This document shows positions 1 through 5,037 of a DNA stretch of 7,848 nt, piece by piece. Each line of letters starts with the position of its first letter. The stretch's first letter is position 1. The stretch is from Eubacteriales bacterium (GTDB lineage Bacteria; Bacillota; Clostridia; Oscillospirales; CAG-382): assembly GCA_028701715.1 (NCBI GenBank), contig JAQVQF010000112.1, forward strand, positions 1-7,848, read 5' to 3'. A program made the position numbers and the translations under genes. The notes below the pieces were generated by a model. That model was not told the origin of the DNA, did no database searches, and saw nothing but the letters and a program-made list of their open reading frames with translations.

Positions 1-123
1 CAAGGTTTTCGGACGCAGCGTTTTTTCGCTATCCGAATCCTCCGGCATATAATCGCCGCCGGTTATGCGTGATTCAAAATCATATTCGGCGCCCTCCGAC
101 GGAATGCTTTGATTTATCGGCAT
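1..123 (-). CDS. ruvB: RuvB Holliday-junction branch-migration ATPase, N-terminal 41 residues only
   Basis: RuvB is the hexameric AAA+ motor that drives branch migration of Holliday junctions together with RuvA in the cytoplasm. Only the first 41 codons lie in the window and the rest runs off the left edge. The visible part starts MPINQSIPSEGAEYDF and ends in LRPKTL. LRPKTL is the conserved stretch that precedes the EYIGQ segment and the Walker A site in RuvB proteins; the ATPase motifs themselves are outside the window. The ATG at 121-123 is preceded by an AAAGGA-type ribosome binding site. The gene starts 14 bp downstream of the ruvA stop codon, so it is almost certainly the third gene of a ruvC-ruvA-ruvB operon. 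Identification rests on the LRPKTL signature plus the position after ruvA. Confidence 0.9.
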   Translation of the reverse strand, partial: MPINQSIPSEGAEYDFESRITGGDYMPEDSDSEKTLRPKTL

Positions 124-137
124 GTTTAGTCCTTTCT

Positions 138-713
138 TTAGAATCTGTTAAGCTTCTTGAACGCCGCGGTTATGATTTCCTCAAGCGGCATGCTCGGGTC
201 TATACCCTTAAGGGCCGTCATTGCTTCCGCCTTGGTATAGCCGAGCACCGTCAGCGCGTTTACGGCGTCGGTTATTCCGCCTGCGGGTGAATCCTCCCCG
301 CCTTCCTCAAGGTCGAGCTTGCCCTTAAGCTCGATAATCACCTTCTGCGCGGTTTTCAACCCGACTCCGTTGGCCTTTGATATGGCCTTGGCGTCGCCTG
401 TCGAAACCGCGAAAGCCAGCTTTTCCGGTGAAAATACCGAAAGAATGGATACCGCCGCTTTCGGACCGACGCCCGAAACCGAAATAAGCTTTACAAAGCA
501 GCCCTGCTCTTCTTCCGTGTCAAAGCCGTAAAGCTCCTTCGCATCCTCGCGGACATTCAGGTATGTATACAGCAGAATTTCTTTTTCAAAAAACGATGCC
601 AGCTTCGCCCGGGTGTTATGGGTGATAAAAAGCTTGTATCCCACTCCGTACGCCTCTATAACCGCGTAATCGCCGTTCAGCCTTGTCAGTTTTCCCTTTA
701 TGTAGTAATACAT
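138..713 (-). CDS. ruvA: RuvA, Holliday-junction DNA-binding subunit
   Basis: RuvA forms tetramers that clamp the four-way junction and recruit RuvB. The 191-residue product is close to the usual ~200. Domain I (about 1-64) is the OB-fold. It ends in VREDAKELYGF, whose E56 and D57 match the acidic pin (E55, D56 in E. coli) that keeps junction strands apart. Domain II (about 70-135) has two helix-hairpin-helix motifs, GVGPKAA at 81-87 and GVGLKTA at 116-122, which contact the DNA backbone. A short acidic Gly/Pro-containing linker (about 134-146) leads to domain III (about 147-191), the RuvB-binding region, with the usual ALTVLGYTKAEA wording. The start has a GGAAGGA ribosome binding site a few bases upstream. 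It lies 19 bp after ruvC and 14 bp before ruvB, consistent with one transcript. Nothing looks broken. Confidence 0.97.
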   Translation of the reverse strand: MYYYIKGKLTRLNGDYAVIEAYGVGYKLFITHNTRAKLASFFEKEILLYTYLNVREDAKELYGFDTEEEQGCFVKLISVSGVGPKAAVSILSVFSPEKLAFAVSTGDAKAISKANGVGLKTAQKVIIELKGKLDLEEGGEDSPAGGITDAVNALTVLGYTKAEAMTALKGIDPSMPLEEIITAAFKKLNRF

Positions 714-732
714 ATATTCCTTCCGCCTTCGT

Positions 733-1215
733 TTAACCGAAATTATGCATTTTAAAATTGCCGTGGCAGATAGCTATCGCAAGGGCGTCGGCGGTGTCGT
801 CGGGCTTGGGGTCTTCCTTCAGCTTTAAAATAAGCTTTGTCATATAAATAACCTGATGCTTTTCCGCCCTGCCGTAGCCTACCACCGACTGCTTGACCTG
901 CAGCGGGGTATATTCGTAAATATCCACGCCCTGCCTTTTTGCCGCAAGCAGTATCGCTCCCCTTGCCTGCGCCACATCCAACGCGGTCTTGGCGTTGGTA
1001 TTGAAAAACAGCTCCTCCACCGCCATGCAATCGGGCTTGTGACGCTTTATAATGTCGGTGAGCTTGTCATATATCTGATTCAACCTGTCCTCAAGCAGCT
1101 GGCGGGGCTTCGTTATGATCGCGCCGTATTCGACCGCCCGGTACATTCCGTTGTCCGCTTCTATAATTCCGACTCCCACAGTGGCGATACCGGGATCCAC
1201 GCCGATTATCAGCAT
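733..1215 (-). CDS. ruvC: RuvC, Holliday-junction resolvase endonuclease
   Basis: RuvC is the dimeric, Mg2+-dependent nuclease that cuts Holliday junctions symmetrically after RuvAB branch migration. The 160-residue protein has the RNase H-like fold signature MLIIGVDPG at its N terminus. The four acidic catalytic positions are present: D7 (GVDPG), E67 (AVEELFF), and D140 and D143 (DDTADALAIA). The family is usually about 155-175 residues, so it is full length. An in-frame ATG exists 51 bp further upstream. I chose the start at 1213-1215 because MLIIGVDPG is the canonical beginning and because an AAGGAGG site sits 5 nt before it; the upstream extension has no homologous counterpart. This is the first gene of the ruvCAB operon and is read from the promoter at 1278-1306. 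No Gram-positive LexA box was seen upstream. Confidence 0.97.
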   Translation of the reverse strand: MLIIGVDPGIATVGVGIIEADNGMYRAVEYGAIITKPRQLLEDRLNQIYDKLTDIIKRHKPDCMAVEELFFNTNAKTALDVAQARGAILLAAKRQGVDIYEYTPLQVKQSVVGYGRAEKHQVIYMTKLILKLKEDPKPDDTADALAIAICHGNFKMHNFG

Positions 1216-1220
1216 GGCTG

Positions 1221-1227
1221 CCTCCTT
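1221..1227 (-). promoter_or_regulatory. Ribosome binding site that fixes the ruvC start
   Basis: On the minus strand this reads AAGGAGG, a full anti-Shine-Dalgarno match, and ends 5 nt before the ATG at 1213-1215. It lies inside the longer open frame that begins at 1266, so it argues that translation begins at MLIIGVDPG and not at the upstream ATG. Confidence 0.85.
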
Positions 1228-1277
1228 TTTATTAAACGCCAAGCAATCGGCGGATAATAATGACATTTTAACATCTT

Positions 1278-1306
1278 ATGATAACATACAATATTGATTC
1301 AGTCAA
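1278..1306 (-). promoter_or_regulatory. Promoter of the ruvC-ruvA-ruvB operon
   Basis: On the minus strand TTGACT (1306-1301) is followed after 17 nt by TATCAT (1283-1278). A TG dinucleotide at 1286-1285 adds an extended -10 element. This is a near-consensus sigma-A promoter. Transcription would start near 1271, giving a leader of about 55 nt before the ruvC ATG. Confidence 0.75.
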
Positions 1307-1317
1307 TAAACGAATAT

Positions 1318-1388
1318 GAAATTTTTCTGAATTTCGGGAATTTAATAAATTCTGAGATTCTATTAATTTTTGAAATTTTATAAATTTC
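1318..1388. repeat. Three AT-rich dyads between the divergent ruvC and acpP promoters
   Basis: Three inverted repeats share a GAAATT/GAATTT-type arm. Element 1 is GAAATT-N6-AATTTC (1318-1335). Element 2 is GAATTT-AAT-AAATTC (1338-1352). Element 3 is GAAATTT-TAT-AAATTTC (1372-1388). All lie between the -35 boxes of the two divergent promoters (1301-1306 and 1399-1404). This placement suits an operator for a dimeric regulator, or simply UP-element-like AT-rich DNA. They do not match the FapR, FabT or LexA consensus I know. The low base complexity means chance is a real alternative. Confidence 0.4.
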
Positions 1389-1398
1389 GCAAATACTA

Positions 1399-1427
1399 TT
1401 GCAAAAAATCAAAAAGCGTATTATTAT
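1399..1427 (+). promoter_or_regulatory. Promoter of acpP
   Basis: TTGCAA (1399-1404), a 17-nt spacer and TATTAT (1422-1427) form a good sigma-A promoter, preceded by strongly AT-rich DNA that could act as an UP element. Transcription would begin near 1434, just before the GC-rich hairpin at 1442-1467, leaving a leader of about 65 nt. Confidence 0.6.
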
Positions 1428-1441
1428 ATTGCGTGAAGCTT

Positions 1442-1467
1442 ACCGGGAATAAATTAATTATCCCGGT
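1442..1467 (+). other. GC-rich stem-loop in the acpP 5' leader
   Basis: ACCGGGA (1442-1448) and TCCCGGT (1461-1467) are perfectly complementary around a 12-nt AT-only loop. The stem is conspicuous in AT-rich surroundings. It would start only about 8 nt after the predicted transcription start and ends 31 nt before the acpP ATG. No T-run follows, so it is not a terminator. A 5' hairpin that protects the mRNA, or a regulatory leader element, is the likely role (inference). Confidence 0.5.
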
Positions 1468-1498
1468 TTGATTACCCGTGAAAGGCATGGTTATATTT

Positions 1499-1726
1499 AT
1501 GATAATCGACAGAGTGAAAGAAATACTCGCAAAGCAGCTGAGGCTTGAAATTAATACGATAAGGGATGAAAGCAGTCTTGTGGAGGATTTGGGAGCCGAT
1601 TCCATAGATCTTGTCGAAATGCTGATGATAATAGAGGAAACTTTAGGCATCAACGTTCCCGACGAAGACGCCATAAATCTTAAAACCGTCCGCGATGTTG
1701 CCGATTATATTGAATCTCATTCATAA
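1499..1726 (+). CDS. acpP: Acyl carrier protein
   Basis: This is the small acidic carrier that shuttles growing acyl chains as thioesters on a 4'-phosphopantetheine arm during type II fatty acid synthesis in the cytoplasm. The 75-residue length is standard. The DLGADSID motif at 30-37 carries the phosphopantetheine attachment serine, S35, and is followed by the acidic recognition helix LVEMLMIIEE. I chose the ATG at 1499 because MIIDRVKEILAKQL is the normal ACP beginning. An in-frame GTG (1478) and ATG (1487) lie upstream but add an atypical extension. The nearest Shine-Dalgarno-like run, GAAAGG at 1480-1485, is 13 nt away, which is longer than ideal. The gene stands alone, between divergent ruvC and the potassium operon, with no fab or plsX gene beside it. 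The sequence resembles fatty-acid ACP more than a peptidyl or polyketide carrier. Confidence 0.95.
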   Translation: MIIDRVKEILAKQLRLEINTIRDESSLVEDLGADSIDLVEMLMIIEETLGINVPDEDAINLKTVRDVADYIESHS

Positions 1727-1732
1727 TTATCC

Positions 1733-1803
1733 GATAATACGATAATACGATAATACGATAATACGATAATACGATAATACGATAATACGACATACGACAA
1801 TAC
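1733..1803 (+). repeat. Tandem array of the 8-bp unit GATAATAC
   Basis: Seven perfect head-to-tail copies of GATAATAC fill 1733-1788. Two decayed copies follow (GACATAC at 1789-1795 and GACAATAC at 1796-1803). The array begins 6 bp after the acpP stop codon, so it would lie in the acpP 3' UTR if transcription continues to the hairpin at 1804. There are no spacers, so this is not a CRISPR array. The unit is not a multiple of three and no gene covers it. A slippage-generated microsatellite is the simplest reading; a protein-binding array is possible. Confidence 0.95.
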
Positions 1804-1875
1804 CTCTTGTTATAATCGTTGGCACGCTTAAAGCTTAAAGCTAAATGCTAAAACGTTAAACAAGAGTTATTTTTT
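1804..1875 (+). terminator. Bulged stem-loop plus T-run, probable acpP terminator
   Basis: The left arm 1804-1820 pairs with the right arm 1852-1866. CTCTTGTT pairs with AACAAGAG, TAA with TTA and CGTT with AACG, giving 15 bp with single-base bulges at A1812 and T1816. The loop is 31 nt. The sequence TTATTTTTTA follows directly (1867-1876). This fits a Rho-independent terminator for acpP, although the stem is long, bulged and AT-rich and the loop is large. It could instead be the structured part of a small RNA. The left arm also contains an extended -10-like string. Confidence 0.55.
1828..1862 (+). repeat. Degenerate 7-bp tandem repeat around TTAAAGC
   Basis: Five consecutive heptamers can be read: TTAAAGC, TTAAAGC, TAAATGC, TAAAACG and TTAAACA. 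The first two are identical and the rest drift. The run fills most of the loop of the 1804-1866 hairpin and extends into its right arm. It is a second, different short-period repeat less than 50 bp after the GATAATAC array. Confidence 0.6.
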
Positions 1876-1954
1876 ATATATGTTACAAATCAATACAATT
1901 TTACTTTTACCGTATGAATAAATACATTTCAAGGCTAAATTAACAATAAGTTCC

Positions 1955-1983
1955 TTGACATTAACGCCGCAATATAGTAAAAT
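1955..1983 (+). promoter_or_regulatory. Promoter of the DUF3137-ktrB-ktrA operon
   Basis: A perfect TTGACA (1955-1960) is followed after 17 nt by TAAAAT (1978-1983), a strong sigma-A promoter. Transcription would start near 1990. The leader of about 36 nt is too short for a c-di-AMP (ydaO-type) riboswitch, which often precedes potassium transporter genes in Firmicutes. Confidence 0.8.
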
Positions 1984-2025
1984 ATTATAATTTCTTGTTA
2001 AAATTAAGGTTAAGGAGGCGGGATT

Positions 2026-2907
2026 ATGGAAGAAACGTTACGAAGGCTGAACAGAGAAAGGCTTATATGCCTTGCCTATCTGGCGGTTGCTGTCGTTTTG
2101 GCATGCCTTGCGGCGGTAAGCTTGTTTTTCGCCGTCAGCCCGTCGGTTCATATCGGTTTTACGATACCGTTTATTTTCTTTGCCGTCTTTACGGCGTCCC
2201 TTGTCTATGCGATAAAGTCAAATAAAAAAATACATACGGCATATGAAACGGATTTCCGGGAAAGCGCAAAGCGTATATCGATGAAAGATAAATTTCCGGA
2301 ATGCGAATACGGCGGCGAATACCTCACTGCAGCCGATCTTGCGGCGGCGGAAATCATATCGTTTGATGAAAAAGCCGTTTTTACGGAAAGCTTCCGCGCA
2401 ATTTACGAGGACATTCCCTTTTCGACAGCTTATTTTAAAACAGAAAAGGATTTTAACGGATTGTTTTTTGTGTTTACCTATGACGCCGAATTCCGTAAAA
2501 ATGCACGGGTGCGGCAGAGAGGCTTTTACAACGCCGCCAAAGCAGTTAATTCATCAACCGACACGCCTTACGTTAAATATAAAACCGGCAATATTCTATT
2601 TGATTATGCTTTCAACGCGATGGCGGCATCATCCGCCGAGGGAAAAACGGTTCTCACGGAGCCGGTTCTCCAGCCGTTTTTAAAAATAAGAGAAAACACT
2701 GCGGCTAAACTTTCGGCTTCGTTTATCGGCGACAGGCTTTATCTTATCCTTCAAAACCCCAAAAGAGACTGCCGTATTCCGCTGTTATTTAATATCAGAA
2801 AAGAAAAGCTGATAAACGAAACGCTTTCGGAAACACAGCTTGCGGTTTCGCTTGCCGCCGACCTTAAACTTGAAAAAAGGATTTGGAAAAAACATGGCTC
2901 TGCTTAA
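2026..2907 (+). CDS. DUF3137-like two-TM membrane protein, first gene of the ktr operon
   Basis: The function is unknown. The 293-residue product has two hydrophobic helices near the N terminus (about 14-36 and 43-63), a basic stop (KSNKK) and a soluble remainder of about 230 residues. The layout resembles the DUF3137 family: a middle segment around DFNGLFFVF (142-150), then GNILFDYAFNAMA (188-200), a VLTEPVLQPFL segment (209-219), DRLYLIL (236-242) and a C-terminal LAADLKLEKRIW (277-287). I match this by pattern, not by a search. The start is well supported by AAGGAGG at 2012-2018, 7 nt from the ATG, and it is the first gene after a near-consensus promoter. Its last 14 bp overlap the ktrB start, suggesting translational coupling. 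Co-transcription makes a link to K+ uptake or envelope homeostasis plausible, but that is inference only. Confidence 0.75.
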   Translation: MEETLRRLNRERLICLAYLAVAVVLACLAAVSLFFAVSPSVHIGFTIPFIFFAVFTASLVYAIKSNKKIHTAYETDFRESAKRISMKDKFPECEYGGEYLTAADLAAAEIISFDEKAVFTESFRAIYEDIPFSTAYFKTEKDFNGLFFVFTYDAEFRKNARVRQRGFYNAAKAVNSSTDTPYVKYKTGNILFDYAFNAMAASSAEGKTVLTEPVLQPFLKIRENTAAKLSASFIGDRLYLILQNPKRDCRIPLLFNIRKEKLINETLSETQLAVSLAADLKLEKRIWKKHGSA

Positions 2908-4234
2908 AAAGCTGACTCCCGCTCAGACGATACTTATCGGCTTTTTTGCCGTTATATTTATAGGCGGGTTACTGCTTACTCTGCCCATAGCCTCGGCAAA
3001 CGGTTCGTTTACCGAACCCATAGACGCGTTTTTTACCTCTGTTTCCGCCACCTGCGTCACAGGCCTTGTAACGCTCGATACGGGTACATATTGGAGCGTT
3101 TTCGGAAAAGCCGTGATTCTGATACTCATACAGGTGGGCGGCATGGGCGTTATGTCTATGTCGTTTATGGTTTCGATAATCATGAAACGCCGCGTCACTC
3201 CGCGTGAACGCCTTATCTTCGTTCAATCGATGAATCTCCCCGATTACAGTAAGGTGATGCGATTTTTCAAGGATATGATGCTATTTACGTTTATATTTGA
3301 AGGCGCGGGCGCGATATTGCTTTCTTTAAGATTTATTCCGCAGTTTGGATTTTGGGAAGGGCTGGGGAAAAGCGTATTTCACTCGATTTCCGCTTTTTGC
3401 AATGCAGGCTTTGATATTTTCGGTAATTTTCAAAGCCTTACCGGCTACGCATCCGACAGCTATATAAATTTGGTGATAGCGTTGCTTATTATTTTCGGCG
3501 GTCTTGGCTTTGTGGTCTGGGAAAATCTTTACAGAAAAGCGCGTTACGGTGAAACCCTTTCGCCCTATACAAAAGTTGTGCTTGTCACCACGGGCGTTCT
3601 TTTGATAGGAGGAGCCGTTTTGATACTGGTGTCCGAATGGAGCAACGCAGGTACAATAGGCGCTTCAAGCTTTCCCCAAAAGCTGCAGGAATCCTTTTTC
3701 CAGTCCGTGACCTTCCGTACCGCCGGCTTCAATACCATAGACCAGGGTGCGCTTACCGGAATGTCTAAGTTTATTGGAATGATACTGATGTTTATAGGCG
3801 GTTCTTCGGCATCGACCGCCGGCGGTATCAAGACGGTAACCTTCGCGTTGCTTTTTGTCGGCGTACTGAGTATCGCGCGCGGCAGGAAAGAGATAACCAT
3901 TTACGGCAGACGGGTGGAAAATTCCGCTTTGCTGCGCGCTTTGTCCCTTGCCGGAATAGCGCTAACTTCCATTGTCATCGGGTCGCTGCTGCTCGGCTTG
4001 ACTCAAAGCGCTCCGTTTTTAGATGTGTTGTTTGAGACCTTTTCCGCCTTCGGCACCGTGGGGCTCAGCACAGGAATAACCTCAACGCTTAATGTATTCG
4101 GTAAGCTGATAATAATGCTTTTAATGTATTTCGGGAGAGTGGGCATACTGACGGTAACATATTCGATATTGATAGGATTAAACAAAAACAAGCAAACGAT
4201 AAAATATCCCAAAACCAATTTCCTAATAGGATAA
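2894..4234 (+). CDS. ktrB: KtrB/TrkH-family potassium uptake channel subunit
   Basis: This is the membrane pore subunit of a Ktr/Trk-type K+ uptake system, gated by KtrA. The 446-residue protein has the four-fold M1-P-M2 design of the superfamily of K+ transporters. The selectivity-filter loops are TCVTG (53-57), FCNAG (168-172), FRTAG (274-278) and FGTVG (386-390), so all four filter glycines (57, 172, 278, 390) are kept. The Gly/Ser-rich loop IGGSSASTAGGIKT (301-314) matches the intramembrane gating loop of the third repeat. The ending KYPKTNFLIG is typical of KtrB. An open frame runs 54 bp further upstream, but MALLKKLTPAQTIL is the normal start. No strong ribosome binding site precedes it, and overlap with the previous gene suggests coupled initiation. 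ktrA follows 46 bp later. Length and the separate single-RCK partner favour KtrB over TrkH. Confidence 0.93.
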   Translation: MALLKKLTPAQTILIGFFAVIFIGGLLLTLPIASANGSFTEPIDAFFTSVSATCVTGLVTLDTGTYWSVFGKAVILILIQVGGMGVMSMSFMVSIIMKRRVTPRERLIFVQSMNLPDYSKVMRFFKDMMLFTFIFEGAGAILLSLRFIPQFGFWEGLGKSVFHSISAFCNAGFDIFGNFQSLTGYASDSYINLVIALLIIFGGLGFVVWENLYRKARYGETLSPYTKVVLVTTGVLLIGGAVLILVSEWSNAGTIGASSFPQKLQESFFQSVTFRTAGFNTIDQGALTGMSKFIGMILMFIGGSSASTAGGIKTVTFALLFVGVLSIARGRKEITIYGRRVENSALLRALSLAGIALTSIVIGSLLLGLTQSAPFLDVLFETFSAFGTVGLSTGITSTLNVFGKLIIMLLMYFGRVGILTVTYSILIGLNKNKQTIKYPKTNFLIG

Positions 4235-4280
4235 CGATATTCAATTTGAAAGCGAAAGTGGAAAGGAATGGTACAGGTTA

Positions 4281-4928
4281 ATGACAAGATCATTTTGTAT
4301 AATAGGACTGGGCAGTTTCGGCAGCAATTTAGCGCTGACGCTTATGAAAAACCGAAGCCAGGTGTTGGTCATAGATAATAACGAGGACAAAGTGGATGCG
4401 CTGGCTGACCGCGTCACCAACGCGGTCTGCGGGGATCCCACCAACGAATCGGTGCTGCGCGCCGCGGGTGTTACCTCATACGACTGCTGCGTGGTATGCC
4501 TCAGCGACAGTATGGAAAACGCCACTCTGGTCACGCTGATGCTGAAGGAAATGGGAATAAAAAAGGTAGTCGCCAGAGCGTCAAGCGATCTGCACAAGAA
4601 GGTGCTGCTGAAGGTGGGGGCGGATATGGTGGTTTTTCCGGAACAGGATATGGGTAAAAAGCTTGCAAGCAACCTGACCAAAACCGATGTTTTCGAATAT
4701 ATCAACCTTTCCGACAAGTTTTCCATAATGGAGCTTAAAGCACCGAAAAAATGGATCGGCAAACCCATAACGGAGCTTAACATACGCCAGAAATACGGAG
4801 TAAACGTCATTGCGATGAAGGATCAGGACGACAACCTGATAATATTCACCGACCCCAACAAGCCCATTAAGGAAGGGCAGGTAATGGTTATTATAGGCAG
4901 CAATTCCGACCTTGCCCGCATTGTTTGA
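4281..4928 (+). CDS. ktrA: KtrA, cytosolic RCK gating subunit for KtrB
   Basis: KtrA forms an octameric ring under KtrB and opens or closes the pore in response to bound nucleotide. In many Firmicutes the C-terminal domain also binds c-di-AMP. The 215-residue length matches KtrA, whereas E. coli TrkA has two such units. The RCK_N Rossmann domain (about 1-125) shows GLGSFG at 9-14 (GxGxxG), the acidic residue D32 ending the second strand (VLVID), and the GDPTNESVLRAAGV segment at 51-64. The RCK_C domain covers about 136-213. The ATG at 4281 is required by the Rossmann start SFCIIGLG. The Shine-Dalgarno-like GGAAAGGA at 4260-4267 lies 13 nt upstream, longer than usual. It is 46 bp after ktrB in the same operon, and the operon appears to end here. 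c-di-AMP control is inferred from family knowledge only. Confidence 0.93.
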   Translation: MTRSFCIIGLGSFGSNLALTLMKNRSQVLVIDNNEDKVDALADRVTNAVCGDPTNESVLRAAGVTSYDCCVVCLSDSMENATLVTLMLKEMGIKKVVARASSDLHKKVLLKVGADMVVFPEQDMGKKLASNLTKTDVFEYINLSDKFSIMELKAPKKWIGKPITELNIRQKYGVNVIAMKDQDDNLIIFTDPNKPIKEGQVMVIIGSNSDLARIV

Positions 4929-4940
4929 GCGTTTTATAAA

Positions 4941-4952
4941 AAGATTAATCTT
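4941..4952. promoter_or_regulatory. 12-bp perfect palindrome upstream of the nagA promoter
   Basis: AAGATTAATCTT is an exact dyad located 10 bp upstream of the nagA -35 box and 12 bp after the ktrA stop. It could be an operator. It is too short and AT-rich to be a convincing terminator, although a pyrimidine-rich stretch follows. It does not match the NagR/GntR-type consensus I know. Confidence 0.3.
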
Positions 4953-4962
4953 CCTTTTCCTA

Positions 4963-4990
4963 TTTACATTTTCATAAATTTATGTATAAT
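4963..4990 (+). promoter_or_regulatory. Promoter of the nagA-ROK operon
   Basis: TTTACA (4963-4968), a 16-nt spacer and a perfect TATAAT (4985-4990) make a good sigma-A promoter. Transcription would start near 4997, with a leader of about 40 nt before the nagA ATG. This separates the amino-sugar genes from the ktr operon. Confidence 0.75.
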
Positions 4991-5037
4991 TAGAGCGTAT
5001 ATTTATAAAAATAATTAAATAAAAGGACGGACACAAG

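Noticed and set aside
1216..1266. N-terminal extension of RuvC from the upstream in-frame ATG
   Set aside because: The extension has no RuvC-like sequence, and the AAGGAGG site inside it serves the MLIIGVDPG start.
1216..1330. SOS/LexA box upstream of ruvC
   Set aside because: No GAAC-N4-GTTC type dyad is present near the ruvC promoter; the GAATTT dyads do not match that consensus.
1733..1803. CRISPR array
   Set aside because: The 8-bp units are directly adjacent with no spacers, and no cas gene is nearby.
1808..1816. Extended -10 promoter (TG-T-TATAAT) on the plus strand
   Set aside because: The string is a perfect -10, but the -35 position has only a partial match, and the site sits inside the left arm of the terminator-like hairpin. 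The promoter at 1955-1983 is much better for the downstream operon. It remains possible as a minor promoter.
1867..2025. c-di-AMP (ydaO) or other riboswitch ahead of the potassium genes
   Set aside because: The leader after the promoter at 1955-1983 is only about 36 nt, and no conserved riboswitch core is visible.
4268..4376. Short overlapping frame beginning at ATG 4268 ahead of ktrA
   Set aside because: It is out of frame with the Rossmann domain, its start has no properly spaced ribosome binding site, and the product resembles nothing known.
4241..4810. 189-codon minus-strand open frame opposite ktrA
   Set aside because: The product is a low-complexity Ser/Leu-rich string, as expected when a coding strand is read in reverse. 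ktrA explains the region fully.
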